DNA from: Neodiprion pinetum
Lineage: Eukaryota > Arthropoda > Insecta > Hymenoptera > Diprionidae
Direction of reading: 5' to 3'
DNA: 64,000 nt
NCBI RefSeq assembly: GCF_021155775.2
Contig: NC_060235.2
Location: 11,998,884 to 12,062,883 of the forward strand
Position numbers and translations under genes: made by a program. The notes under the pieces were generated by a model. It did not search any database and had not been told where the DNA came from. It was given only the letters and a program-made list of their open reading frames with translations. Positions 35,861 to 46,876 of the stretch are shown piece by piece; within the stretch, counting starts at the first letter, position 1, and the number at the start of each line of letters is the position of its first letter.

Positions 35861-36530
35861 ATGCTATTTGTATCAAATGATCTATTTTTTTAATATATTG
35901 CTCAAAAATATTTATTATGAATGAATATTTTAATAGACAAATATTATTTATCACTGAAGTCTTGTTGCATACTTCGCTATAGATATTTCGTTTAACATAT
36001 TCTATATTTGATATGATTGTCATAAATAAATTAATAAAACGTTATAAAAAATGTTTGTTTTTATATAATTATTATTCCTACTAATTATTAGTATCCAATG
36101 AAAAATTATTATTACTTTATTGTGTCTTTAGCCGTTTCGTATTTTCTCGCTCATTTTTATGCTCCGCCATTTCACCCGTTCCAACGTTGCCGCTTCGTTT
36201 ACTCGTGACTGTTTCTCATATCCCGTCCACTAAAAGTAATCCTTTAAATATGTAATTCGTTTTGATTTATTATGTAAACGACGAGGTAAATAATTTTCAT
36301 CTTTTTTTCAATCGCTCAAAATATATTTTTCTTCATTGTATTAATTTTTTGTGAGAACGGTGAAATTCCTTCAAGGAAAAAAAATAAACACTTGCCATTT
36401 TCCCACGCTTTCCCGATGGTACATATCATTTGCTACACAAACAACATCATTTTTAATTGCAAATATCTCCTGTTAGACGAGGTAAATCGCCTCCTAATTT
36501 TAACAGCGTATGTGTTAAGCATTCAACTAC
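35861..36530. other. AT-rich stretch without recognisable features
   Basis: Between the exonuclease tail and the second EnSpm transposase. No terminal repeats identified for either. Confidence 0.4.
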
Positions 36531-37070
36531 TTATATTCCAAGTTTGAAAGATTTCTTGAAATTTAGCTTGCGCGACCGTACTACCTTAAGGGCATTGAAT
36601 TTCCAACTTCGAATAGTATGTGATTCGTTTACGATTTGTATACCGAAACTATTACTGCTAAAACTTCCCAGCTTGTACAGCTCTTTCATAAATTTATACT
36701 TGTTTCCTGTAACGTATATCGATTTTCCACTTTGACAAATATTTGAAATGTTAACAATATAACCATCGATAAGTGAAACACAGTTGATCCTACCATCATC
36801 TCTTTGCAATTTGCAACAGTGCGTGATTAAAACTTTATATTGAGAATCATTAGTCTCATCAGGAGAAAGGGTCCTATTGTAATGTACTATTTTTAATGTG
36901 ACATTGGCATTGATTTCACGATTTTTGAGATTCAGAGAGTCGCCTTTCAATATGCTGCAACGGCTTATCCCCTTTTCTTATAAATTTTTTTATTGCACAG
37001 ATATAACTTTCGAATGGAAAAGCGCTATATTTGTCAATTGCACCATATTTTTCTACATCTATATATACAT

Positions 37071-38042
37071 TAGGCTGATTCAAAAAAAATGGCTAATTTT
37101 TTTTTTTCAAATTCCTCACATAAAAACTTTCGAGAAGGTGTGAAAAGACGCCTGTAAAAAGCAGAGCCCTTAATATTATTATTAAGAGGTCGCGCATCGG
37201 GAATTTCTATTTCCCGTTTAAATAACACGGGAATAAATTTATTTAAATTTTGCAATTTCGTATTTTTGCAACGGCTTATTGAATTAGCAAACCAAAGCAC
37301 GTTCTTGTAGGAAATTTGACGCTCTACAAAAAAAGTCCTTACAAAGTTTTCGATAGTCACACTCCTTCAAAAGTTATTCGAGGTCAAAGTTGAACTTACA
37401 AAAAAATTCAATGTTTTTTTTTTTTCGATGATACTATGAATCTTTTCTCATTATTTTGTTATAAAGAGGATAGATTTCGGAACAATTACATTTTTAAATA
37501 GTCAAGTGCATCAGTTATGGATTCTCCATGATAACATGTTTATTATTTAACATCGCATTTTTGTAAGGTAACTTTATATTGACTCGATGGGAAAATTAAT
37601 GATTGAAAAAGCCCAATTAGAGTAAGATATATTTATTAAATATATCTTTATAACAAAATAATGAGAAAAGATTCATAGCATCATCGAAAAAAAAAAAAAC
37701 ATTGAATTTTTTTGTAAGTTCAACTTTGACCTCGAATAACTTTTGAAGGAGTGTGACTATCGAAAACTTTGTGAGGACTTTTTTTGTAGAGCGTCAAATT
37801 TCCTACAAAAATATGCTTTGGTCCGCTAATTCAATGAGCCGTTGCACAAATACGAAATTGCAAAATTTAAAAAAATTCATTCCTGTGTTATTTAAACGGG
37901 AAATAGAAATTCCCGATGCGCGACCTCTTAATAATAATATTAAGGGCTCTGCTTTTTGCAGGCGTCTTTTCACACCTTCTCGGAAGTTTTTATGTGAGGA
38001 TTTTGAAAAAAAAAAATTAGCCGTTTTTTTTGAATCAGCCTA
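37071..38042. mobile_element. Foldback/long-TIR element inside the EnSpm transposase
   Basis: 972 bp with near-identical inverted arms of about 395 bp (37071-37466 and 37645-38042). Ends are TAGGCTGATTCAAAAAAA and complement. An 8-bp ATATACAT flanks both sides (37063-37070 and 38043-38050). Long TIRs with 8-9 bp duplications suggest a Mutator-like or hAT-related non-autonomous element. The mirror ORFs in the arms are by-products of the repeat. Confidence 0.88.
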
Positions 38043-39138
38043 ATATACATGCATTAAATTGTGTACATTGAATGTCATATTTGATTTGCCATATATTTTT
38101 TGAAACCCAGTAATATATTGAAGTAACACAGATTTAGCGTAGTCAATCATTTCTTGAGATTTTACCAACTCATGGTTTGAGAGTATGATTATTGCTGTAT
38201 GGAGTTGGTTAAAATTTTCATACACATCTCATCTCAAAACATCTTTTAAGATGAAAATACCGAAATATGTCAAAAAATGCCAAAATTCAGTCGCCTTCCA
38301 CGGTTTATAATAAACTAATGATCTTGAACGTCTGTTAAATTCAAAAGGTAAAATGTGTTTCAAACTTTCTAATCTACTTGAAATAAGTGTGACTTGTTCT
38401 TATATACTTTTTTTCAACATTTTGACTTTCGGTCCAAGTTTTATTAGATGTTTCATGATTTCCAAATATAATGAGTGCATGCAGTCCAATGGTACACAAG
38501 AGATTAATCCTGTTGCAGGCAGATTATTTAATACTGATTCGATCCTTTGATAAGTGCCTAAATACTTCAAGTTTTTGAATTCATCATCGCCTCTTAATTT
38601 TATATCACCGTACCCTAAGATAGTTCCAATATTTTTCAGTGGAAAACAAACACATGAAATATGTTTCCCCTTCATTACCTTGATTAGACACTTACTACAA
38701 CTGTGGAATCCACTGTGATACTCAGTGCACAAAATAAAGGATTTTGCAGGACCATCGCACACTAATCCATAGAGTAAAAATTGATATGATTCTTTATCGT
38801 AACTATATCCATTTTTTATGAGATCAGTACACTCTGATACAAATTCTTTTAAAAATTTATTTACATCTTCAGGCTTTTTTGTGCCATAATAAATTCCTAT
38901 AACGTAAACATTGCCTAGATCGATATCTTTGGCCAATATTAACCATAATCCTTTTTCAGACAGTTTACCAGTTATCGGAGCACCGTTAATATTGACTAAA
39001 AGTCTAAATTGTTTAAAATTGTGTTTGCGGAAACGTTGAGCGTTGATGATCCTTTTTGCACAATTTTCAACTCCTATATGTAAATATTTTCCAGTACCCA
39101 TGTCACGGACATTTGTTGATACAGGAGTCTTCGATAAG

Positions 39139-39545
39139 TGTTTAGAGAGATGGCAAAAAGATATGGATCATTGACATAGGATCCGCGAACTAGTGATTGA
39201 GGACGAGTGTAAATGAAACGAAATGATGTGGAGAGGGAGAGGGATAATGATTAACAATTTTTATTGATCTTGATGTGGCGATACAAACCGTATCGCAAAA
39301 GAACGTTACACAGACTGACTGTTTACAGAGCGAGAGAACACATAGATTACACACATACATGATTTTGAGACAGTAGACAATACATGACATACAGCTGACA
39401 GGTTTTGAGTCGCGACACGGGCAAGCAGCGAGATTTGACGCAGAGACGGCAAGTAAACACTGCACGCGAGTGTGCGTCCATGCGTGAGGACGATTTTGAG
39501 TGCCGCGAGACACACATTTAACTAATTCGATACTTTGCCGAAACA
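39139..39545 (-). mobile_element. Solo LTR, TGTTTCGGC family, copy 2
   Basis: 407 bp, same family as 19145-19560, with exact 5-bp target duplication ATAAG (39134-39138 and 39546-39550). Removing it rejoins the transposase reading frame, which confirms the boundaries. Confidence 0.93.
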
Positions 39546-40262
39546 ATAAGGTACGCGAAGTTTGGGGAAATTTTTCTGTAGTTTACTTATTTAATATTTT
39601 CAATAATGCGTCAAGAGCACTTTGATAAATTTCACAGTTGATTGCCGATTCTGTTATTTTTTGATTAAATTCCTTATTTTTAGTAACTGCAGGATCTTTG
39701 AAAATGGCCATTACATCAGGATCAATATTTACATCAGGAATACTTTCAGGATCACTGTCGCTGTGTTGATCATCTGACGAGTCGTTAACTTCAGACTCAA
39801 TTTCATTATTATGTTCTTCATCAGGTTCATCATTAGAACTTACGCTAGATACATCATCTGAATCATCGGGAAATGAAATACAATCGATACTATCTACATT
39901 TCTATCGATAGAAGCACTTATAGAATCATATTCTACATTACTTGGATTTATATCGATGTCACTAGCATTGTTACGATAATGAATAGCATCAAAATTAACT
40001 TAACGCAAACCGTGTCTATCTGTGAAAACTTAATTTTTTTATGCGTATTCAAATTTTGTAACTGTAGTTCGTCTTCAGATGATGTACATTCTGTCGTTTT
40101 ACGCGTGCTTGAACATTGTGACTCACAAATATTTATTGGTAAAGAAGATGAAGTTTGTGAACTTGCAGCAATGTCACGTATATCATTTTCAGCTTTTTCT
40201 TTTGCTAATCGACGAAGGTGTAGAGAACTTACAACTTTATCATCATCTTTGCGTCTTTTCAT

Positions 40263-40671
40263 TGTCAATCCTGTTGAGAATGTTTCATTGACAGTTTTGT
40301 ATAGGAGGTGTTACACGCCAATTCTCTCAAGGCAGCGCACAGTGTTAAATCACGTTATCTGTAACGTGTAAGATGCCTGCGCTACTTAAATGTTCGTAAC
40401 AAAAATATTTTATCCTCAACTTTCTAATGGTTTCCGCAGTTTGACCGAAATTTTTCATTTTCATCTTAGATCGCACGCGCCCTTCGATAAGCGTGGAATC
40501 ACATTTAAAATTTATTTAATTCAGTGGTTCTGAAAAAAAGTGCACACTTGCCGGAAATTGTAGGATTGAGCAGGTTTCAGAAACGAAAAACCACTCGCCG
40601 GATGAGTACAGCTTTATCGAAGGTTTATTGAAAAAGCGCGAACGTGGATCACACAGAGTGCGAAAGGAAAT
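40263..40671. other. Stretch without recognisable features
   Basis: Upstream of the second EnSpm transposase; should hold its promoter, but no motif stands out. Confidence 0.4.
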
Positions 40672-41420
40672 GACCCCGCACGTTTTGATAGGAAAATTTC
40701 AGTCAATTGTTCTGAAATTTTGGGAAAATGCTGTCCAGGGTCCCCTGATCAAAAGTCTCCATGGCCACAAATCTGTACGAATCCAATTTTTTGAGCTGCA
40801 AGCAATAGAACATAAAATATGTGATATTTCACGACATATATCCTGACTAAACAAACGAGCGAGATTCATTGTTGTTTGATTATTGTTTACATCGTTAGTG
40901 AGGGCTCTTACGCATAAGGTTTTATTCTCGATATCGGAATGCAACACGTCATCAGTTATGGATCGCTTTTATAGGAACGGATGAGATGGACAATATTGAA
41001 AACGACGAAAAACTGATTCAAGGTTACTATTGTACATGTCAATCTGGGGCAAGAACACTAGGTACTTGTGTCCATGTGGCTTCGGTGATTTGGTTCTTGA
41101 GCTATGCCCGATTTCAGGATATGCATTATCCATCCACAAGATTATTGAATGCAGTCATGAATACACAGGAAGCTGTCGAAATAGAAGATATTCAAATATG
41201 CTGGAATATACCTACTCATTAGTTTATATAAAAAGACGAAATAAAATTTATTTTGCAAAATGTCACATATTTTATGTTCTATTGCCTGTACCTCGAAAAA
41301 TTGGATTCGGACAGACTTGTGGCCATGGAGACTTTTGATCAGGGAACCCAGAACAGCATTTTCCTGAAATTTCAGAGCAATTGACTGAAAGCCATTTTCC
41401 TATCAAAACGTGCGGGGTCC
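40672..41420. mobile_element. Inverted-repeat element carrying a SWIM zinc-finger ORF
   Basis: Arms 40672-40824 and 41263-41420 are imperfect inverted repeats beginning ACCCCGCACGTTTTGATAGG. The centre holds a short ORF with a SWIM-type zinc finger. This looks like an internally deleted Mutator-like element, since MULE transposases commonly end in a SWIM domain, or like a foldback that captured a gene piece. Confidence 0.65.
40986..41222 (+). CDS. SWIM-type zinc-finger fragment
   Basis: 78 codons. GYYCTCQSGARTLGTCVHVA gives the C-x-C-xn-C-x-H pattern of SWIM fingers, followed by SVIWFLSYARFQD. Insect proteins with this segment are typically longer and associated with transposons; this is probably the last exon or a captured fragment. 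The ATG at 40986 need not be the native start. Confidence 0.6.
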   Translation: MDNIENDEKLIQGYYCTCQSGARTLGTCVHVASVIWFLSYARFQDMHYPSTRLLNAVMNTQEAVEIEDIQICWNIPTH

Positions 41421-42205
41421 TTTGCTAATTATGGTTGCTAAAGCTATACGACTGATCGACAGTCTAGAGAGCTCCTTCTCGTACCTACTTCGCTGAGAAG
41501 ACTGACTATTGTCAACGCTAACGATGAGAATTTTGAAATTTCGGGGATAGAGGAAAGTGAGCGGGGAAAACACATACAGACGCGACTTACTCTATTATAC
41601 AAAAGCCACAGACACAACACGCGGCGCTTGTTCTTTACCCTTGGTTAACATGACCAATTTCGTGAAATAAGAACGCTAAAAATTCAGCACTGCGTACAAA
41701 TATTACGCGTAATGAAAAATAAAATTGTAGTTTTAGTCTTAAAATCTGAAAGATCTTCAAAAACCGCAGTTTTTAGAAAACATGATTTGTCATCAATGAT
41801 ATTAGGTAATTAGAGTTTATAAAGGGGCACATATTTTTGAAGTCTCAGAGTAAAATTTCTAATAATTTAAAGAGATTTAGTTAAAACCAGTAAAATTCTC
41901 TACAAATATTTTATAAAAATTTCATGAATCTTTTTGATGACGAATTTGTGATATTTTATTAACTGTATTTCAAGAAGAAAAACCCGAATGAATGATTTTA
42001 TGGATGATGAAAATATGCTTTTACTTTTGTATTAAATAGAACGCATCCGTCTATCTTTGCTATTGAAAAGGCATGCATTTCAAAATATGTGTAATACTTT
42101 TTTACCTTTGTTGTGTATCACGACAACTCAAACAACTTTGTATCATAAACAACAAAACAACAAAGTGACTAATGTATAAACTGTAGATAAAATTATTTAT
42201 TTATT
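41421..42205. other. AT-rich stretch without recognisable features
   Basis: No gene or repeat recognised up to the microsatellite. Confidence 0.4.
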
Positions 42206-42206
42206 G

Positions 42207-42240
<34 letters not shown>
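42206..42240. repeat. (TA)n microsatellite at transposon insertion site
   Basis: AT dinucleotide tract directly abutting the terminus of the TIR transposon copy 2. Confidence 0.92.
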
Positions 42241-42242
<2 letters not shown>

Positions 42243-44780
42243 GAGACAATCTCTTGAAACTATGCATACCATGCGCATGCGCCAAATAATTCAATTTCAT
42301 TGGTCGCTGAAATCGCCCCGCGGCGATGTTTTCGTCTGCTGAGCATGGCGCCAACGTAAACGAAATGAAACAAAAGCTGTAAATCTCTCGCGCGTAAAGC
42401 CGTGGATTGATGTTATGTTGCTGTTTACTTTTACGTAGCGTAAATTGTCACAGAAGAATAGTATCTTACAGCAATACCGTGGTCGATATCGGAAAATATT
42501 CAACCTATGCAATAAATAATTCAACGGAAGAGCAAATATCAAATGATACAGAAATTGGATGTTATTTATTGGAAGAAAAAATCTGAAATTCAATGCGAAA
42601 TGTCATTAACAAGTGGAAGTCTGGACAGTCAGAGGTAGGTAAGTAAAAACAACGTTTATTGTGAACAGATTCTTTATTTACATCAAATTAAAAATACGTC
42701 TCATTAACGATTTAGGTATTGTGCATTTTATTGGAAACTAGTTGTATCCAAAAATACCAAAAGATCCTGTTTGATAATAATTGTCAAAGCGGGAATGAAT
42801 TTGCAAGGCATAGAAGCATGTAGGTAAATTTCTAGTTACGTGATCGTTGACTATTACAATATTTTAACATGGATTCAATGATGAAATCCGTTTTTTTTTC
42901 CAGCAGGCTCGAAGTTTAAACTTTGATTAACACGAGGAAAATGATGCCTTACCTGATGGTCAAAACGTTCAGGTGGCAAGGATCCTGGTTTCTCGAGCGG
43001 TGCAATCATTATAACCATCGAACCTGATTGTTCCGTCAGACATCAGGTTCCAGAGTAAATTTCATCAGGCCATCGCCACCTTCTTAACATCAGTTGAGGC
43101 AAAATTGAAGAGTGGGATATACTACAGATCATAATGGCTGAATATCCCATCATTTCACATTGATCGAGCCAATAGCGATAAGTTTGTTAGTCAACCGTTG
43201 CTGCCAATTCATTCTACCAAGAAATCATTCTGTGCACCATTGTAATTCAAGCATTATTATTGACCAGCATTGTTTTTCAAACTTTATGCCATTTCATTTG
43301 GTATCTTATTTTGACGCTTACTTTCACTCTCTTTGGCATTCAATTCAGATAAACAGTTTTTCAAGTCCTCAATTAGATTGTAGGGTTGAATTTTGTGAGG
43401 CAAACTGAATCAATCTAAATCTAGAATTGTGAAATAACTTCAGTTAAAAATATCTTTAAATTTAATCTTAGTTGACGGTGTCATCAGGCTAGCTAGTTGC
43501 ACGATAACTTATAACCAAATTCAATTCCACACTCTTTATAGGGTCCTACGCTAAGACTGAAAGCTTGTTAATCTCTATTCACCGTAATTATTTCTGCGTT
43601 TTATGTTAGCATTGTCTGGAGCAAAAAAAATCTCATTTTGAGATTGGAAATGGAATCTGAAACACAGAAGTTATCCAGTAGCACGAATTGAAAACCAAGA
43701 ATTTTTTCATGGTTCCTGTAACAAAGGGACTCTTTCCACATATCCTTGTTACAAGGTGATGTTCGGAGGACTATGCACAAGATATTGTATCAAATAACAT
43801 TATTTGGAAAAAAATCTTCATGAACTTCGTTAAAAATCAGATATTCATTTATTTTGATGGAACAAGGGATACAATCTTGAATCTGATAAGTCAATATCCT
43901 CGTAATAATGTTCTGACATTACTATAAAACATGATTGTCCTTGAAGCTAATTGTGACGTTGGGGCGCATTTTGAGAAAGTCGATTTTCAACTTGTGTCAC
44001 AGGATGTGATCTACGTTCCTGAGTTCTGCGCTTCAGATAAGATTTTCTTTGTTTCGAACCGCACTAACGTGAAATACAAAATCATTTTAATAAATCTAAT
44101 ATTACTTGAATTTTTTATTTGAGTATTAGGTTCCCTTCATTTATTTAATCGAACATCATTGAAAATTTGCGAAATGAACTCTGATAATCATTGGAAAATT
44201 TTTAACAGTAGTAGCAATAATTCATTAACCGGAAAAAATACATTGACTACCGACTATTTGTAAGTTTTGTTGAACTATTTTCGAGAAAAAACAGATTCAC
44301 AGTTCTATTACAGATAGTGAGATATTTAAATTTCTTGAACGCTCGGCTTAATGTCTTATTTTCAGAAGTGATAAAATTCAATATTACCACCTGAAATCAC
44401 AAGAGAGTGAGAAAGTTTCTCAGTTGCTTGGAAGTGGCGATGATCTTTGTACGTGTGATGAATTGAATAGGCAGATAACAGTAAACATTAGAGATGTAAT
44501 TATTTTGGCCGTATCACCTGTTGAAAGAAAAAAATTTCATTGTTATTTCTGATGTAAGAAATAATCAAAGTGATCAAATAAAGTGTTCCCACCTACCTGC
44601 TGCGTTTCTAATTTCTTCCAAGCACCCAACATTCAAACAGATTTCTCATTTCAGTCGAATGAAGCCAATTTTCAAAGAGCATTAGCATCAATTTTCCGAG
44701 TCACTACCTCGCCTGTTCGAGATTATAGCCTCAAAAATTTGTATGAACTACGTCGCCGCCAGAAACAGAGTTTGACACTG
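42241..44780. mobile_element. TIR transposon of unassigned superfamily, copy 2
   Basis: Starts CCGAGACAATCTCTTGAAAC and continues through CCATGCGCATGCGCC. Interior is the reverse complement of copy 1, without the Penelope element or solo LTR, so it shows both empty sites. The far end stops near 44780, before its terminus, at the left arm of the large palindrome. Numerous small ORFs have no family features. One diverged ORF (20344-20565 in copy 1, also seen here near 42960-43180) may be a coding vestige. Confidence 0.75.
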
Positions 44781-45425
44781 TCTCGTCAAGATATTCATGA
44801 TTTTTTTTTAAATTACTCGTATGATGAAGTGCAAGTACAATCCATCATAATATTAACAAAAATATGGATATTCTCAGAGATATCTCTATTCGTTTGAAAG
44901 CAAAAAATTTCAAGTCGCCCAAAAATTAAGATTTTCGAGTATAAAATTAATTTTTTTTTTTTTCACTTATGGAAAGTACTAGTAACGAACTGACTCCATG
45001 ATTTTTTGGCAACCCGTGGGCCAATCACATAAGAAAGGGCAGACGATATACGGATTTTGGCTTGTCGCGGATTGTCGCTCAACTATATAACACAGCCAAA
45101 AAAGCCTTGCACGATAATTTTGAAGACACTTCATATTACCTGTACCATGAGTTTCAAAGCCACACGTTGTTTATTCATCAATTTGTAACAAGAAATGTAA
45201 AATTTTTTTTTCCACGGCATTTTGCATTTTGCTACTAAAATAGAGGAAATTGATTTCACGACAGCTTGTTTTATCGAGAATGATGAGACGAACAACTTTT
45301 GTTTAAACAGTTTTCGTGTATGACCTATAACGAAGACGTTATTTAACAGAATGTGGGGTCTCGAAAGTTTGAACAATCGTTACGGACAAACCCGGACCTA
45401 TCTTTTTGGGGCATGGGTGAAAATA

Positions 45426-45874
45426 TGTTCGTCCGTCTTTAATGAACCTATGAAAAAATCGGCTAGGCTACGTTATTTCAGAATAGAACTTAATCTTATT
45501 CTCCTGGACTATTAGTGATGATTGACTATAGCGAGGAAGCGTGATGATTGTTAACGGTAGATTATAGTTGATTATCAATAAAGAATACTTTATGAGAGGA
45601 AGGTACAGAGTTGATACGATCTGTATCGCAAGAGAAGAGAGCGATAACTGACGATTTACAGGCGAGAATACACATTGATGATACACATACATAATTTTGA
45701 GACAGTAGATAATACATGAGATACAGCTGATTTGTTTTGCGTCGCAGCACGAGCAAGCGGTGAGATTTTACGCAGAGACGGCAAGTAAACATTGCACGCG
45801 AGTGTGCGTCCATGCGTGAGGACGATTTTAAGTGTGCGAGAAACATTTAACTTATTCGATACTTTGCCGAAACA
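45426..45874 (-). repeat. LTR-like segment in left palindrome arm
   Basis: 449 bp, TGTTTCGGCAAAG...ACGAACA on the minus strand. Diverged member of the TGTTTCGGC LTR family; its first half aligns with 19145-19560 and 39139-39545. The flanks do not match each other (AAATA versus CATCT), so it is not a clean solo insertion. Confidence 0.6.
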
Positions 45875-46201
45875 CATCTATAGGTTTTGTTCCTTGTGTT
45901 ATTTTCAAATGTTCATCTTGTCTTAATTTGAACTCTTTTATTATATCAAGTCCAATAAGGAAGTCATACTCAAAATTTTTTTGATCTATTACGAAGACGT
46001 CCATATCTTTTTCTATATCCAAATTTTTATTCTTATGTTGATCACGCCCTGTGGTCGTTTCACGCTATTAATCGTAAGAAATGTTTCGGTATTAGTCTGG
46101 GCTGACTCTTTTGGTTTTATCCTTATTATTCTTGTACTTATTAAAGAAAAGTTTGACTCAAAATCGTAAACTGCTTCTGATCCTAGAGTATTATTCAACA
46201 A
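45875..46201 (-). pseudogene. Retropepsin-like scrap in left palindrome arm
   Basis: Minus-strand reading GSEAVYDFESNFSLIS, then, after one slip, DYFLIGLDIIKEF-like sequence (FLIGLDII and EFKLRQDEH are directly seen). This is the flap-to-C-terminus of an LTR-retroelement aspartic protease. The active-site triad position reads D-F-E rather than D-S/T-G, so it is inactive. A mirror copy is at 56119-56373 plus 46359-46509. Confidence 0.6.
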
Positions 46202-46276
46202 AATCTTTATTGTGAATAATGGTGTGACTATTCGTTTTTTTCCTCATCAGCGTATGAATCCATCTGTCAAAACGTG

Positions 46277-46358
46277 TTGTTAACTACGTAGTAAACAACG
46301 TAGTTAACTACATAGTTAACAACATAGTTAACTACATAGTTAACAACATAGTTAACTA
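46277..46358. repeat. Palindrome centre, GTTAAC-containing tandem repeat
   Basis: About 80 bp of alternating 12-bp units AGTTAACAACAT and AGTTAACTACAT between the two inverted arms. Confidence 0.85.
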
Positions 46359-46509
46359 CACGTTTCGACAGATGGATTCATACGCTGATGAGGAAAAAAA
46401 CGAATAGTCACACCATTAATCACAATAAAGATTTTGTTGAATAATACTCTAGGATCAGAAGCAGTTTACGATTTTGAGTCAAACTTTTCTTTAATAAGTA
46501 CAAGAATAA

Positions 46510-46876
46510 TGTCATGCAAATATTGCGCAACGATTATATAGGTATTTATATGTTTATTCAAACAGAGAATTGAATGATGATTGATAACAAAAAATGGTAA
46601 AAGGAAGTGTTAACGTTATATTATATTAAATTAGACGTGCGTTACGCCTGGAAGCAGTATTGAGACTGCTCGCACGGCCTCTCGCCGGGCTCGGCGACAG
46701 TGCATATGGAGTGCATAATCGCGTAATTTGAGCACTGCTGCCGATAAGAAAGCCAAGCGCATAAGGCGGGCCACGCTGCATGATAAATTTTGCACTCATC
46801 TAAATGATCCCCGGCATGTTCCTACGAGAGGATATGAACTGTTCCATTTCATTAGAAATGTTCCAGCTCCATCACA
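46510..46876 (-). repeat. 3' LTR of the errantivirus
   Basis: 367 bp, a direct repeat of 55752-56118. The purine tract GTCGGGGGA precedes it on the minus strand, serving as the polypurine tract. The env stop codon lies just inside it. Confidence 0.96.

Larger units (their letters stand above)
36531..40262 (-). pseudogene. Second EnSpm-type transposase, split by two insertions
   Basis: From the ATG at 40262 the minus strand reads MKRRKDDDKVVSSLHL, an acidic Ser/Asp-rich region, and SAINCQIYQSALDALLKI. It then enters a solo LTR (39139-39545). Beyond it the frame resumes with MGTGKYLHIGVE, VNINGAPITGKLSEKGLW, GLVCDGPAKSFIL, YHSGFHSCSKC and LISCVPLDCMHSLYLEIM, all EnSpm transposase blocks. One frame change near 38400 leads to LPFEFNRRSRSL and KATEFWHFLTYFGIF. 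A foldback (37071-38042) then interrupts after FNVHNLMHVY. The last part (37060-36531) continues DVEKYGAIDKYSAFPFE to the stop. It is a different subfamily from the 5970-8712 transposase. No TIRs were identified. Confidence 0.82.

Noticed and set aside
37070..38043. Two near-identical 96-codon ORFs on opposite strands
   Set aside because: They are the two arms of one inverted repeat; neither has codon or family evidence.
42206..42240. AT tract as a CRISPR or satellite array
   Set aside because: Simple dinucleotide microsatellite; no CRISPR array is present in the window.
45468..45877. Several ORFs of 70-95 codons, repeated at 56371-56780 and resembling ORFs at 19196-19585 and 39190-39546
   Set aside because: They are translations of LTR-like sequence copied in mirror image or dispersed, not genes.
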